Shown: one piece after another, positions 1 to 6,250 of the stretch
Numbering within the stretch: the first letter of the stretch is position 1
How the letters are laid out: the number at the start of each line of letters is the position of its first letter
Source of the DNA: Calditrichota bacterium
GTDB lineage: Bacteria > Calditrichota > Calditrichia > RBG-13-44-9
Assembly (NCBI GenBank): GCA_024276455.1
Contig: JAJRXE010000483.1
Coordinates: 1 to 7,923 of the forward strand
Direction: 5' to 3'
DNA length: 7,923 bases
The notes under the pieces: generated by a model
Database searches by the model: none
Told to the model about the DNA's origin: nothing
Seen by the model: only the letters and a program-made list of their open reading frames with translations
Position numbers and translations under genes: made by a program

Positions 1-1
1 G

Positions 2-1954
2 TCCGGGCAGGCGGCGGTAATGGCCATAAACGCCGGGGCCGATTTTATTCTGGATCCGCCCAATTTTGAAGCCACCTTCGATTTTGTGGTGAACGCCGTT
101 CGCGAAGGGCGAATTCCCTTGAAACGCATCGATGAGTCGGTGCGCCGCATTTTACGAGCCAAGGCGGAGCTGGGATTGACCCGCAAGCCGCACACAGACC
201 TCAAAAAAATCGAACGGGTGCTGGCCAGTCCGGAACATCTCCGCAAGGCCGCTGAAATTGCCGATGCGGCCATGACTCTGTTGCGCGACGAGCAACAGGT
301 TCTCCCGCTCAAAGCCGACCGCCTGGATAGTGTGCTGGTCATTACCGTTACCGATCGGGACTGGGGATATTTGTACGAACGGCGCTTGCGTAGCGCGGTT
401 GCTCGAAAAATACCTCACCTGAAAAGCGTCCTGATCGATACCCGAACCTGTCCCTCGCAAATAGAACAAATCAAAGCCCAGGCCGATTCCGCCCGGGCAA
501 TCATTATGGGATTTTTTGTTACTTGGGGCAGTTACAAAGGCTCGGTGACCCTTCCGGACACCACCGCGAAATTAATTTCCGGCCTGTTCCAGATAAAGAA
601 ACCCATGGCTGTGATTTCTTTTGGTTCTCCTTATCTGATTCGTCAGATTCCCGAAGCACCTTCTTACCTGTGTGCGTACCACTCCAGTGCCCTGGCGGTG
701 AATGCCGGAGTTCGGGCGCTGTTTGGCGAAATCCCGGTCAAAGCAAAATTACCGGTCAGTATTCCCGGTTTCTTTAAAATGGGGGATGGCCTGCAGCGGG
801 ATCCCTATCCCATGGAACTGGTGCGCGCGATTGACGACGATTTTTTAAGCGAAGCGTACCAGGTGTTAAAAAAAGCCATTGCCGATTCCATCTTTCCCGG
901 AGCGCAAATAGCAATTGTGCAGGACGGTAAACTGATTGCCAGTCGCGGGTTTGGGCATCAAACGTACGATCCAGCCTCCCCGGCAGTGGACACGAACACC
1001 ATTTACGATCTGGCCTCGGTCACCAAAGTGGCCGCTACTACAGTGGTGGCGATGAAACTGTATGAGCAGAAAAAATTGCGGCTGGACATCCCGGTGAGTA
1101 GTTACATCCCCGAGTTCCGGGGTGGATGGAAGGATTCGGTGACCCTGCGGCATCTGCTGACCCATTCCGCCGGGATGCATTGGTGGGTACCCCTGTGGCA
1201 ACATGCCAAAACGCGGGAAGAGGCTCTGCAATATATTTACCAGCTACCGCTGGATTACGTCCCGGGCGATTCCATGATCTACTCCGATCTGGGCATGATT
1301 ATGGTCGGACGGGTGCTGGAAATCGTAACCGGCAAACCGCTGGACCAGCTGGCGCGCGAATTAATTTACCAGCCGATGGGGATGACCAACACCATGTTTA
1401 ATCCCCCGAAGAGCCTGCTGCCGCGCATTGCCCCCACGGAAATTGGGGGCGGTCTGAACCGCGGGTTGATTCACGGAGAGGTGCACGACGAAAACGCCTT
1501 CTTCCTGGGCGGCGTCTCGGCCCATGCGGGACTTTTCTCCACCGCAGAAGACCTGGCTAAACTGGCCCAGATGCTCATTAACGGCGGTATTTACCGGCAG
1601 AAACGGTTCTACAAACCCGAAACCATTAAGGGGTGGACAACCCGGCAAAATCTGCCACCGGGCAGTGATCGGGCTCTGGGCTGGGACACCCCCTCGGATG
1701 AGAATTCTTCGGCAGGGGATTATTTCTCGCCCGGCAGTTTCGGGCACCTGGGATTTACCGGAACGTCCATCTGGATCGATCCCAATCGCAGGGTGGCTAT
1801 TATTTTGCTGACCAATCGGGTGTATCCGACCCGGGAGCGGGGCGGCATGCATCAGGTGCGGCGCGATTTTTACAATGCGGCCATGAAGGCCATTCTGGAA
1901 CGGATGGGAATATCTATCACGGATGTGGAAGTACACAAAGTAGAAAGTAAATAG
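2..1954 (+). CDS. GH3 beta-N-acetylglucosaminidase / beta-lactamase-family serine hydrolase fusion (5' truncated by window edge)
   Basis: The frame is open to the left edge, so the start lies outside; the first in-window ATG (base 20) is internal. Residue numbers below count from that ATG. The text before and after it (S-G-Q-A-A-V-M-A-I-N-A-G-A-D) is the last strand region of a GH3 NagZ-like barrel, which ends near residue 50 with the usual R-R-I-L-R-A-K helix. Residues about 55-265 form the alpha/beta GH3 C-terminal domain. Residues about 275-630 are a class C beta-lactamase/esterase-like domain (Pfam Beta-lactamase type) with S333-V-T-K336 as nucleophile and base, Y421-S-D423 in the YxN position, and H576-L-G578 in the KTG position. 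Such GH3-serine hydrolase fusions of about 1000 residues are known in Bacteroidota and relatives. Inferred role: extracytoplasmic removal of GlcNAc from muropeptides, with a second amidase, esterase or peptidase activity. The GH3 catalytic His/Asp loop lies outside the window, so its activity cannot be judged here. It ends with TAG. Confidence 0.9.
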   Translation, partial: SGQAAVMAINAGADFILDPPNFEATFDFVVNAVREGRIPLKRIDESVRRILRAKAELGLTRKPHTDLKKIERVLASPEHLRKAAEIADAAMTLLRDEQQVLPLKADRLDSVLVITVTDRDWGYLYERRLRSAVARKIPHLKSVLIDTRTCPSQIEQIKAQADSARAIIMGFFVTWGSYKGSVTLPDTTAKLISGLFQIKKPMAVISFGSPYLIRQIPEAPSYLCAYHSSALAVNAGVRALFGEIPVKAKLPVSIPGFFKMGDGLQRDPYPMELVRAIDDDFLSEAYQVLKKAIADSIFPGAQIAIVQDGKLIASRGFGHQTYDPASPAVDTNTIYDLASVTKVAATTVVAMKLYEQKKLRLDIPVSSYIPEFRGGWKDSVTLRHLLTHSAGMHWWVPLWQHAKTREEALQYIYQLPLDYVPGDSMIYSDLGMIMVGRVLEIVTGKPLDQLARELIYQPMGMTNTMFNPPKSLLPRIAPTEIGGGLNRGLIHGEVHDENAFFLGGVSAHAGLFSTAEDLAKLAQMLINGGIYRQKRFYKPETIKGWTTRQNLPPGSDRALGWDTPSDENSSAGDYFSPGSFGHLGFTGTSIWIDPNRRVAIILLTNRVYPTRERGGMHQVRRDFYNAAMKAILERMGISITDVEVHKVESK

Positions 1955-1960
1955 GAGGAG
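1953..1960 (+). promoter_or_regulatory. Strong Shine-Dalgarno-like AGGAGGAG with no adjacent start codon
   Basis: This is a near-perfect anti-16S match overlapping the TAG stop of the fusion gene. No start codon lies at usable distance: the next ATG is at 2001 and the real downstream gene starts at 2121. A palindromic repeat begins at the very next base (1961). It may be a relic ribosome binding site of the symporter gene, separated from its start by the repeat. Purine-rich chance sequence is the alternative. Confidence 0.45.
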
Positions 1961-2103
1961 AAATTCCAAATCACAAATTCCAAATAAACTCCAGATTCCA
2001 ATGACCGAAATTCCAAACGATGGCTTCTCAAACCAGATGTTTGGAGGATTGAAATTTGTGATTTGGAATTTATTTGTGATTTGGTGCTTGGGAGTTGGAA
2101 TTT
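1961..2103. repeat. AT-rich palindromic intergenic repeat element (TTTGGAATTT family)
   Basis: A 19-bp exact inverted repeat, AAATTCCAAATCACAAATT at 1961-1979, pairs with 2053-2071. A nested 7-bp stem (TCCAAAC 2012-2018 / GTTTGGA 2039-2045) lies inside, and AACTCC 1987-1992 can pair with GGAGTT 2091-2096. The decamer AAATTCCAAA occurs at 1961, 1975 and 2008 and in reverse complement at 2062-2071. The right arm has a 13-bp direct repeat ATTTGTGATTTGG at 2054-2066 and 2072-2084 (period 18). The element fills the gap between the two genes almost exactly. Similar AAATTCCAAAT-rich intergenic repeats are common in genomes of uncultured bacteria. A MITE-like or REP-like nature is an inference; no transposase or target duplication is visible. 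Confidence 0.8.
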
Positions 2104-2107
2104 AACC

Positions 2108-2114
2108 AGGATGG
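2108..2114 (+). promoter_or_regulatory. Ribosome binding site of the SSS symporter gene
   Basis: AGGATGG lies six bases before the ATG at 2121 and immediately after the end of the repeat element. It is a moderate match and supports 2121 as the start. Confidence 0.55.
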
Positions 2115-2120
2115 TTTGTT

Positions 2121-3635
2121 ATGGGATTTTCGACAATTGACATGATCATTGTGCTGGTGTACATGCTTGCCTCGGCCGGCATCGGTTCCTGGATTGGTCG
2201 CAAGCAGAAGGACACCACCGATTATTTTTTGGGTAGCCGTAGAATTCCCTGGGGGGCGGTAACCTTCAGCATTGTGGCCACCGAAACCAGCGTGCTCACC
2301 TTCATTAGTGTTCCGGCGGTGGCTTACCTGGGCAATATGACCTTTTTACAAATCACCTTTGGTTACATCACTGGCCGTATCCTGGTCGCATTGCTGCTGA
2401 TTCCCGCCTATTTTCGGGGGAAAATTAACACCGCCTACCACTTCCTGGGCGAGCGTTTCGGACAAAAAATGCGCAACACCGCCAGCGTGACCTTTATGGT
2501 GACCCGTTTGTTGGCAGACGGCGTGCGTTTGTTTGCGACCGCCATTCCCCTGGCTATTATTATTAAAGGTAGCGGTGCTCTGGAAGGACTCTCCGACGGG
2601 CAATTTTATCTTATCTCCATTGTTTTTGTGGGGTTGCTGACCATGGTGTACACGTATGTGGGCGGCATCCGCTCCGTCATCTGGATGGACGTGGTTCAGA
2701 TGAGCATCTATCTGGGTGGTGCCATTTTGGCGGGCTGGATTATTCTGCACAAACTCCCCAACGGATTTACCACGGTGGTGGAATGGGCGGCCGCCGATCA
2801 CAAACTGAAGTGGTTCGACGCAGGCTTTTCCCTTCCGCTCAGCGAATTTATTAAAACCCCCTACACCTTTTTCACGGCTCTGATTGGGGGCGGAATTTTT
2901 AGTCTGGCCTCTCACGGCACCGATCAGCTAATTGTACAGCGGGTGTTAACCTGTCCGAATACCCGTTCCGGGCAAAAGGCCATTGTGGTGAGCGGTTTCG
3001 TTGTGTTCCTGCAGTTCCTGCTTTTTCTGCTTCTGGGCGTGATGCTTTACGCTTTTTACGGAGGCGCCAGTGTGCAGGAATTGGGGGTGTTGCGAGCCGA
3101 CGGGATTTTCCCCAAATTTATTGTGGAAGAGATGCCGGTGGGGATTAGCGGCATCATTGTAGCGGCGCTGTTTGCCGCCGCCATGAGCACCCTTTCCAGC
3201 AGCCTTTCCAGCCTCTCCAGTGCAACCATGCTGGATATTTACATTCCTTTCGCCGGAAAAAATAAAAGTGAGAAACAGCTTCTCAAAATTTCCCGGATAG
3301 TTACCTTGCTTTGGGGAGTGGTGCTCATTGCCGTGGCAATTGCTTTTATCGGGTTGAAGGGAACCGTGGTGGAGGTTGGTCTGGGAATTGCTTCCTATAC
3401 TTACGGAGGATTACTGGGGGCGTTTTTGCTGGGATTATTTTACAAGAAGGCTACCCAGCGCGACGCCATCGTGGGGTTCATCACCGGCATTATTTTTATG
3501 ACCATTATTATTCAAACGGTAAAAATTGCCTGGCCCCTTTACACCCTGGTAGGGAGCCTCGCCACCATCCTGGTGGCCTATCTGGTGCACCAGATATTCA
3601 AAGGTCCCGGTGGGGAAAAAGGAATAGATGGTTAG
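2121..3635 (+). CDS. Sodium:solute symporter (SSS family), candidate amino-sugar importer
   Basis: This 504-residue inner-membrane protein has the length and hydrophobic pattern of the SSS (LeuT-fold) family, with about 13 membrane segments. The N-terminus (I-D-M-I-I-V-L-V-Y, then D-Y-F-L-G-S-R and the S-I-V-A-T-E-T-S stretch around residues 50-60) is typical of TM1-TM2. The signature near residues 351-374 (F-A-A-A-M355-S-T-L-S-S-S, then S-S-A-T-M-L-D372-I-Y) corresponds to the Ser/Thr-rich Na2 sodium-site helix. The family couples Na+ entry to uptake of sugars, amino acids, sialic acid and similar solutes; the sequence alone does not fix the substrate. Sitting between a GH3/serine-hydrolase fusion and murQ, import of MurNAc, anhydro-MurNAc or a GlcNAc-containing product is a reasonable inference. 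In Bacillus the corresponding cluster uses a PTS permease instead. It stops with TAG. Confidence 0.92.
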   Translation: MGFSTIDMIIVLVYMLASAGIGSWIGRKQKDTTDYFLGSRRIPWGAVTFSIVATETSVLTFISVPAVAYLGNMTFLQITFGYITGRILVALLLIPAYFRGKINTAYHFLGERFGQKMRNTASVTFMVTRLLADGVRLFATAIPLAIIIKGSGALEGLSDGQFYLISIVFVGLLTMVYTYVGGIRSVIWMDVVQMSIYLGGAILAGWIILHKLPNGFTTVVEWAAADHKLKWFDAGFSLPLSEFIKTPYTFFTALIGGGIFSLASHGTDQLIVQRVLTCPNTRSGQKAIVVSGFVVFLQFLLFLLLGVMLYAFYGGASVQELGVLRADGIFPKFIVEEMPVGISGIIVAALFAAAMSTLSSSLSSLSSATMLDIYIPFAGKNKSEKQLLKISRIVTLLWGVVLIAVAIAFIGLKGTVVEVGLGIASYTYGGLLGAFLLGLFYKKATQRDAIVGFITGIIFMTIIIQTVKIAWPLYTLVGSLATILVAYLVHQIFKGPGGEKGIDG

Positions 3636-3714
3636 GAAGAGATGTTACAGGAGTTGAGGAAGGATTGAGCGAATCGAGTTAGACGATTTTGAGAAGGTAG
3701 AGCAAAAGAAACGC

Positions 3715-3720
3715 GGGGAG
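3715..3720 (+). promoter_or_regulatory. murQ: Ribosome binding site (GGGGAG) marking the original murQ start
   Basis: GGGGAG lies four bases before an ATG at 3725 that is in the same frame as murQ. The TTG at 3758, from which the uninterrupted frame can begin, has no comparable purine-rich site at 5-10 bases. This favours 3725 as the ancestral start. Confidence 0.6.
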
Positions 3721-3724
3721 ATTC

Positions 3725-3757
3725 ATGAGAGACAAGGTTTTTGACTAAATCAAAGAT
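3725..3757 (+). other. murQ: Severed N-terminus of murQ: start codon and seven codons, then in-frame TAA, then I-K-D
   Basis: From the ATG at 3725 the frame reads M-R-D-K-V-F-D-stop-I-K-D and continues without any shift into L-V-T-E-A-R-N-P of murQ. MurQ proteins commonly begin with a stretch of the form (L/V)-F-(D/E)-Q-I-x-x-L-V-T-E-x-R-N-P, so the TAA at 3746-3748 stands where a Gln codon (CAA) is expected. A single C-to-T change would explain it. Seven codons before the stop and three after still match the family, so the lesion looks recent or is a base-call error. The other complete genes here use TAA or TAG as normal stops, so codon reassignment is unlikely. Confidence 0.7.
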
Positions 3758-4651
3758 TTGGTAACCGAAGCCAGAAATCCGGCCTCCGAAGATATTGATG
3801 CAAAGAGTACCGAGGAGATTTTGAGAATTATTAATCGAGAAGATCACACCGTTCCGGGGGTGGTCGAGAAAGAAATCCCCTACATTGCCCGGGCGGTGGA
3901 TATGCTGGTAGAAACCTTCAAAAATGGAGGGCGCTTATTTTACATTGGTGCGGGAACCAGTGGTCGGTTGGGAGTGCTGGATGCCGCGGAATGCCCCCCC
4001 ACTTACGGCACCGATCCGGAAATGATTCAGGGAATTATTGCCGGCGGTTACAAAGCTTTGGTAACTGCCCAGGAGGGATACGAGGACCAGCCGGAATTGG
4101 GCGCGAAAGATTTAATGGAGCGGGGATTTACCAAAAACGATGTGGTGTGCGGCATTGCCGCCAGTTACCGCACGCCGTACGTGCTGGGCGCCATTCGTAA
4201 AGCGCGGGAAATCGGGGCCAAGACCATTTTTGTGACCTGCAATCCCCGTTCGGAAATCGAATCGAAAGTGGATGTGGATGTGGCTATTTGTCCGGTGGTG
4301 GGACCCGAGGTGGTGATGGGCTCCACCCGCATGAAAGCCGGTACGGCCACCAAGCTGGTGTTGAACATGCTCACCACCACTTCCATGATTCGGCTGGGAA
4401 AAGTGTACGGCAACATGATGGTGGATTTAATGATGACCTCCAAAAAACTGGAGGAACGTTCCAAACGGGTGGTGATGATGGTAACCGGCGTGGATTACGA
4501 GGAAGCCGCCCGGGTGTTGAAAGAGGCCAATGGTCATGTGAAGACCGCTCTGGTGATGATTCTGGCCGGGGTGGACGCGCAGGAAGCCAAACGCCGTCTG
4601 GAAGCTGCCGATGGGTTTGTGCGCAAAGCCATCGAACAGATGAATTCTTAA
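3758..4651 (+). CDS. murQ: N-acetylmuramic acid 6-phosphate etherase (MurQ), N-terminus interrupted
   Basis: MurQ cleaves the D-lactyl ether of MurNAc-6-phosphate in the cytoplasm, giving GlcNAc-6-phosphate and D-lactate; it is the committed step of muramic acid recycling. The 297 residues from TTG 3758 contain the whole recognisable enzyme: V-T-E-A-R-N-P at the N-terminus, the SIS sugar-phosphate motif G-A-G-T-S-G-R-L-G (64-72), E78-C-P-P-T-Y-G, E106-G-Y-E109-D, then G-I-A-A-S-Y-R-T-P-Y and the G-S-T-R-M-K-A-G-T-A-T-K-L-V stretch. E78 and E109 align by eye with the two catalytic glutamates discussed for E. coli MurQ (E83, E114). The length matches the roughly 300 residues usual for the family. 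One oddity is G-I-A-A-S-Y-R where G-R or similar is commoner. The enzyme could be made only by initiating at TTG 3758 or by reading through the TAA at 3746; otherwise it is a fresh pseudogene. It ends with TAA. Confidence 0.93.
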   Translation: MVTEARNPASEDIDAKSTEEILRIINREDHTVPGVVEKEIPYIARAVDMLVETFKNGGRLFYIGAGTSGRLGVLDAAECPPTYGTDPEMIQGIIAGGYKALVTAQEGYEDQPELGAKDLMERGFTKNDVVCGIAASYRTPYVLGAIRKAREIGAKTIFVTCNPRSEIESKVDVDVAICPVVGPEVVMGSTRMKAGTATKLVLNMLTTTSMIRLGKVYGNMMVDLMMTSKKLEERSKRVVMMVTGVDYEEAARVLKEANGHVKTALVMILAGVDAQEAKRRLEAADGFVRKAIEQMNS

Positions 4652-4662
4652 ATAGAAATTAG

Positions 4663-4802
4663 CTGCCAAGACGCAAACATTTAAGATAAAAAATAAAAGA
4701 TTTCAAAATTGTTTGAATTAGATGCTGCGAACGCTTCATTATTTCAAAACAATCCCCGATTATATTTTTATCTTTTTTCTGTTCTACTTCGCGTCTTGGC
4801 CT
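4663..4802. repeat. Long imperfect hairpin / intergenic inverted repeat (GCCAAGACGC ends)
   Basis: Terminal arms GCCAAGACGC (4665-4674) and GCGTCTTGGC (4791-4800) are exact inverted copies. Two further blocks pair in nested order: AGATAAAAA 4684-4692 with TTTTTATCT 4765-4773, and ATTGTTTGAA 4708-4717 with TTCAAAACAAT 4743-4753 (one bulge). The whole could fold as one imperfect stem of about 136 bases. There is no coding content. A related TGGCGTCTC piece follows at 4816-4824. It may be a MITE-like element or a processed RNA hairpin between murQ and the AGCS gene; the very wide arm spacing and lack of an adjacent U-run argue against a classical intrinsic terminator. Confidence 0.65.
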
Positions 4803-4848
4803 GTAAGATTTTTCCTGGCGTCTCCTGTCATTCGAAAATTTAGATGTT

Positions 4849-6204
4849 ATGAAAGAACTTGAAAACATACTTTCCCGATTTTCCAGTTTGGCCTGGGGAC
4901 CCTGGCTGCTGGTGCTGCTAACCGGCGGCGGTCTGTTTTTTCTGATTTATTCCCGTTTATTGCCATTCCGCTATTTCGGACACGCAGTGGACATTCTGCG
5001 CGGCAAATATGATAATCCCGAAGATGCCGGCGACATTTCTCACTTTCAGGCGCTCTCTTCGGCCCTGGCGGGTACGGTGGGCATGGGAAATATCTCCGGG
5101 GTGGCCATCGCCATCTACGTGGGTGGGCCGGGTTCGGTGTTCTGGATGTGGGTGAGTGCCATTGTGGGGATGGCCACCAAGTTTTTTACCTGCTCGCTGG
5201 CCATTATGTACCGGGGACGCGACAGCGCCGGACACATTCAGGGCGGTCCCATGTATTACATCGTGGAAGGGTTGGGGAAAAAATGGAAGCCTTTGGCGGT
5301 GTTTTTTTCTCTGGCTGGTCTCATCGGCGCCCTGCCGGCTTTCCAGGCAAACCAGCTTGTTCAGGTGATGCGAGATATCATCTTCATCCCCAATGGGTGG
5401 GTGGGGGATTCGCTTTTTTTATTTAATTTCTTGAGCGGGAGCCTCATTGCCGCGTTGGTGTCGCTGGTGATTTTTGGCGGGATTACCCGGATCGGGGCGG
5501 TAACAGCCCGGCTGGTGCCGGCCATGGTGCTCCTGTACATGGGGGCCGCCATCTGGACGTTGGCGACCCATCTTGCGGAAATTCCTTACTTCTTCGGGCT
5601 TATTTTTCAGGATGCTTTTACCGGTAAAGCGGTGGCCGGAGGAGCCGTGTGGACGGTGGTCATCACCGGCATCAAGCGGGCGGCTTTTTCCAACGAAGCG
5701 GGCATCGGTACCGAGGCCATGGCGCATGGCGCCGCCAAAACCGAAGAACCCATCCGCGAAGGGCTGGTGGCCATGTTGGGCCCGTTCATTGACACCATCA
5801 TCGTCTGCACCACCACTGCGTTAATGATCCTGGTGACCGGCGTCTGGCAAACTTCGGCGGATAACGGCGTAACCCTTACCGCCCGCGCTTTTCAACAGGC
5901 TATTCCGGGAGTGGGAATTTACATCCTTTTTGCCGCAGTGCTCTTTTTTAGCATGAGCACTATGTTCAGTTATTCTTACTACGGAACTAAATGTCTGGGC
6001 TTCCTGTTAGGGGCGGAACGACAACACTGGTACACCTATTTTTACGTATTGCTCATTGTGGTGGCCTCGGTGGTGTCGCTGGACGTGGTGGTGAATCTGA
6101 TTGACGGCATGTACGCCCTGATGGCCATTCCCACCATGATTTCTACCCTGCTGCTGGCTCCGCGGGTGATGCAGGCCGCCCGGGATTATTTTGCAAAATT
6201 GTAA
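4849..6204 (+). CDS. Alanine/glycine:cation symporter (AGCS family)
   Basis: This is a 451-residue inner-membrane carrier of the AGCS family (DagA/AgcS type), about 11 membrane segments and normal family length. Family hallmarks are clear: N-terminal W-G-P-W-L-L-V-L-L, G-T-V-G-M-G-N-I-S-G-V-A (about 76-87), G-G-P-G-S-V-F-W-M-W, G-G-P-M-Y-Y-I, and F-S-N-E-A-G-I-G-T-E-A-M-A-H followed by G-P-F-I-D-T-I-I-V-C-T-T-T-A-L. The family uses Na+ or H+ to import alanine or glycine, and at least one studied member accepts D-alanine as well as L-alanine. Next to a PBP4-type enzyme that releases D-alanine, salvage of cell-wall alanine is a plausible role. The start ATG fits the family N-terminus, but no clear Shine-Dalgarno precedes it (AT-rich leader). 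An unusual F-F-T-C-S-L-A stands after G-M-A-T-K, where an acidic residue is commonly found. It ends with TAA. Confidence 0.94.
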   Translation: MKELENILSRFSSLAWGPWLLVLLTGGGLFFLIYSRLLPFRYFGHAVDILRGKYDNPEDAGDISHFQALSSALAGTVGMGNISGVAIAIYVGGPGSVFWMWVSAIVGMATKFFTCSLAIMYRGRDSAGHIQGGPMYYIVEGLGKKWKPLAVFFSLAGLIGALPAFQANQLVQVMRDIIFIPNGWVGDSLFLFNFLSGSLIAALVSLVIFGGITRIGAVTARLVPAMVLLYMGAAIWTLATHLAEIPYFFGLIFQDAFTGKAVAGGAVWTVVITGIKRAAFSNEAGIGTEAMAHGAAKTEEPIREGLVAMLGPFIDTIIVCTTTALMILVTGVWQTSADNGVTLTARAFQQAIPGVGIYILFAAVLFFSMSTMFSYSYYGTKCLGFLLGAERQHWYTYFYVLLIVVASVVSLDVVVNLIDGMYALMAIPTMISTLLLAPRVMQAARDYFAKL

Positions 6205-6250
6205 AAGATTAAAAGATTATAAAATTGAAAGATTGGTAGATTGGAAGATT
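6203..6250. repeat. Degenerate 8-bp tandem array, six units of consensus RRAAGATT
   Basis: Units begin at 6203, 6211, 6219, 6227, 6235 and 6243. AGATT recurs at 6206, 6214, 6230, 6238 and 6246, always in the same 8-bp phase; only the third unit is changed (AAATT). The first unit uses the last two bases of the AGCS stop codon, so the array abuts the gene directly. Copy drift from A-rich (left) to G-rich (right) is visible. No function can be assigned. Confidence 0.7.

Noticed and set aside
1361..1969. 202-residue open frame on the - strand opposite the serine hydrolase domain
   Set aside because: Antisense shadow of a conserved domain; no ribosome binding site or family motif.
1961..2103. CRISPR array or insertion sequence
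   Set aside because: Repeats are unevenly spaced and partly inverted, with no unique spacers, and there is no transposase frame.
2001..2105. 34-codon + strand frame starting at ATG 2001 inside the repeat (ending F-V-I-W-C-L-G-V-G-I)
   Set aside because: It lies wholly within the palindromic repeat, its hydrophobic repeats simply translate ATTTGTGATTTGG units, and no ribosome binding site is placed for it.
2346..2915. 189-residue - strand open frame opposite the symporter
   Set aside because: Shadow of a membrane protein gene, very rich in His, Gln and Gly, with no recognisable domain.
3746..3748. Reassigned TAA (Gln) genetic code
   Set aside because: murQ and the AGCS gene both end at TAA at the expected family C-terminus, and no other in-frame TAA interrupts a gene here.
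4791..4820. Intrinsic terminator after murQ
   Set aside because: The pairing arms are 116 bases apart and the T-run (TTTTT) starts several bases after the stem, with more sequence between; it is not a compact stem followed by U-tract.
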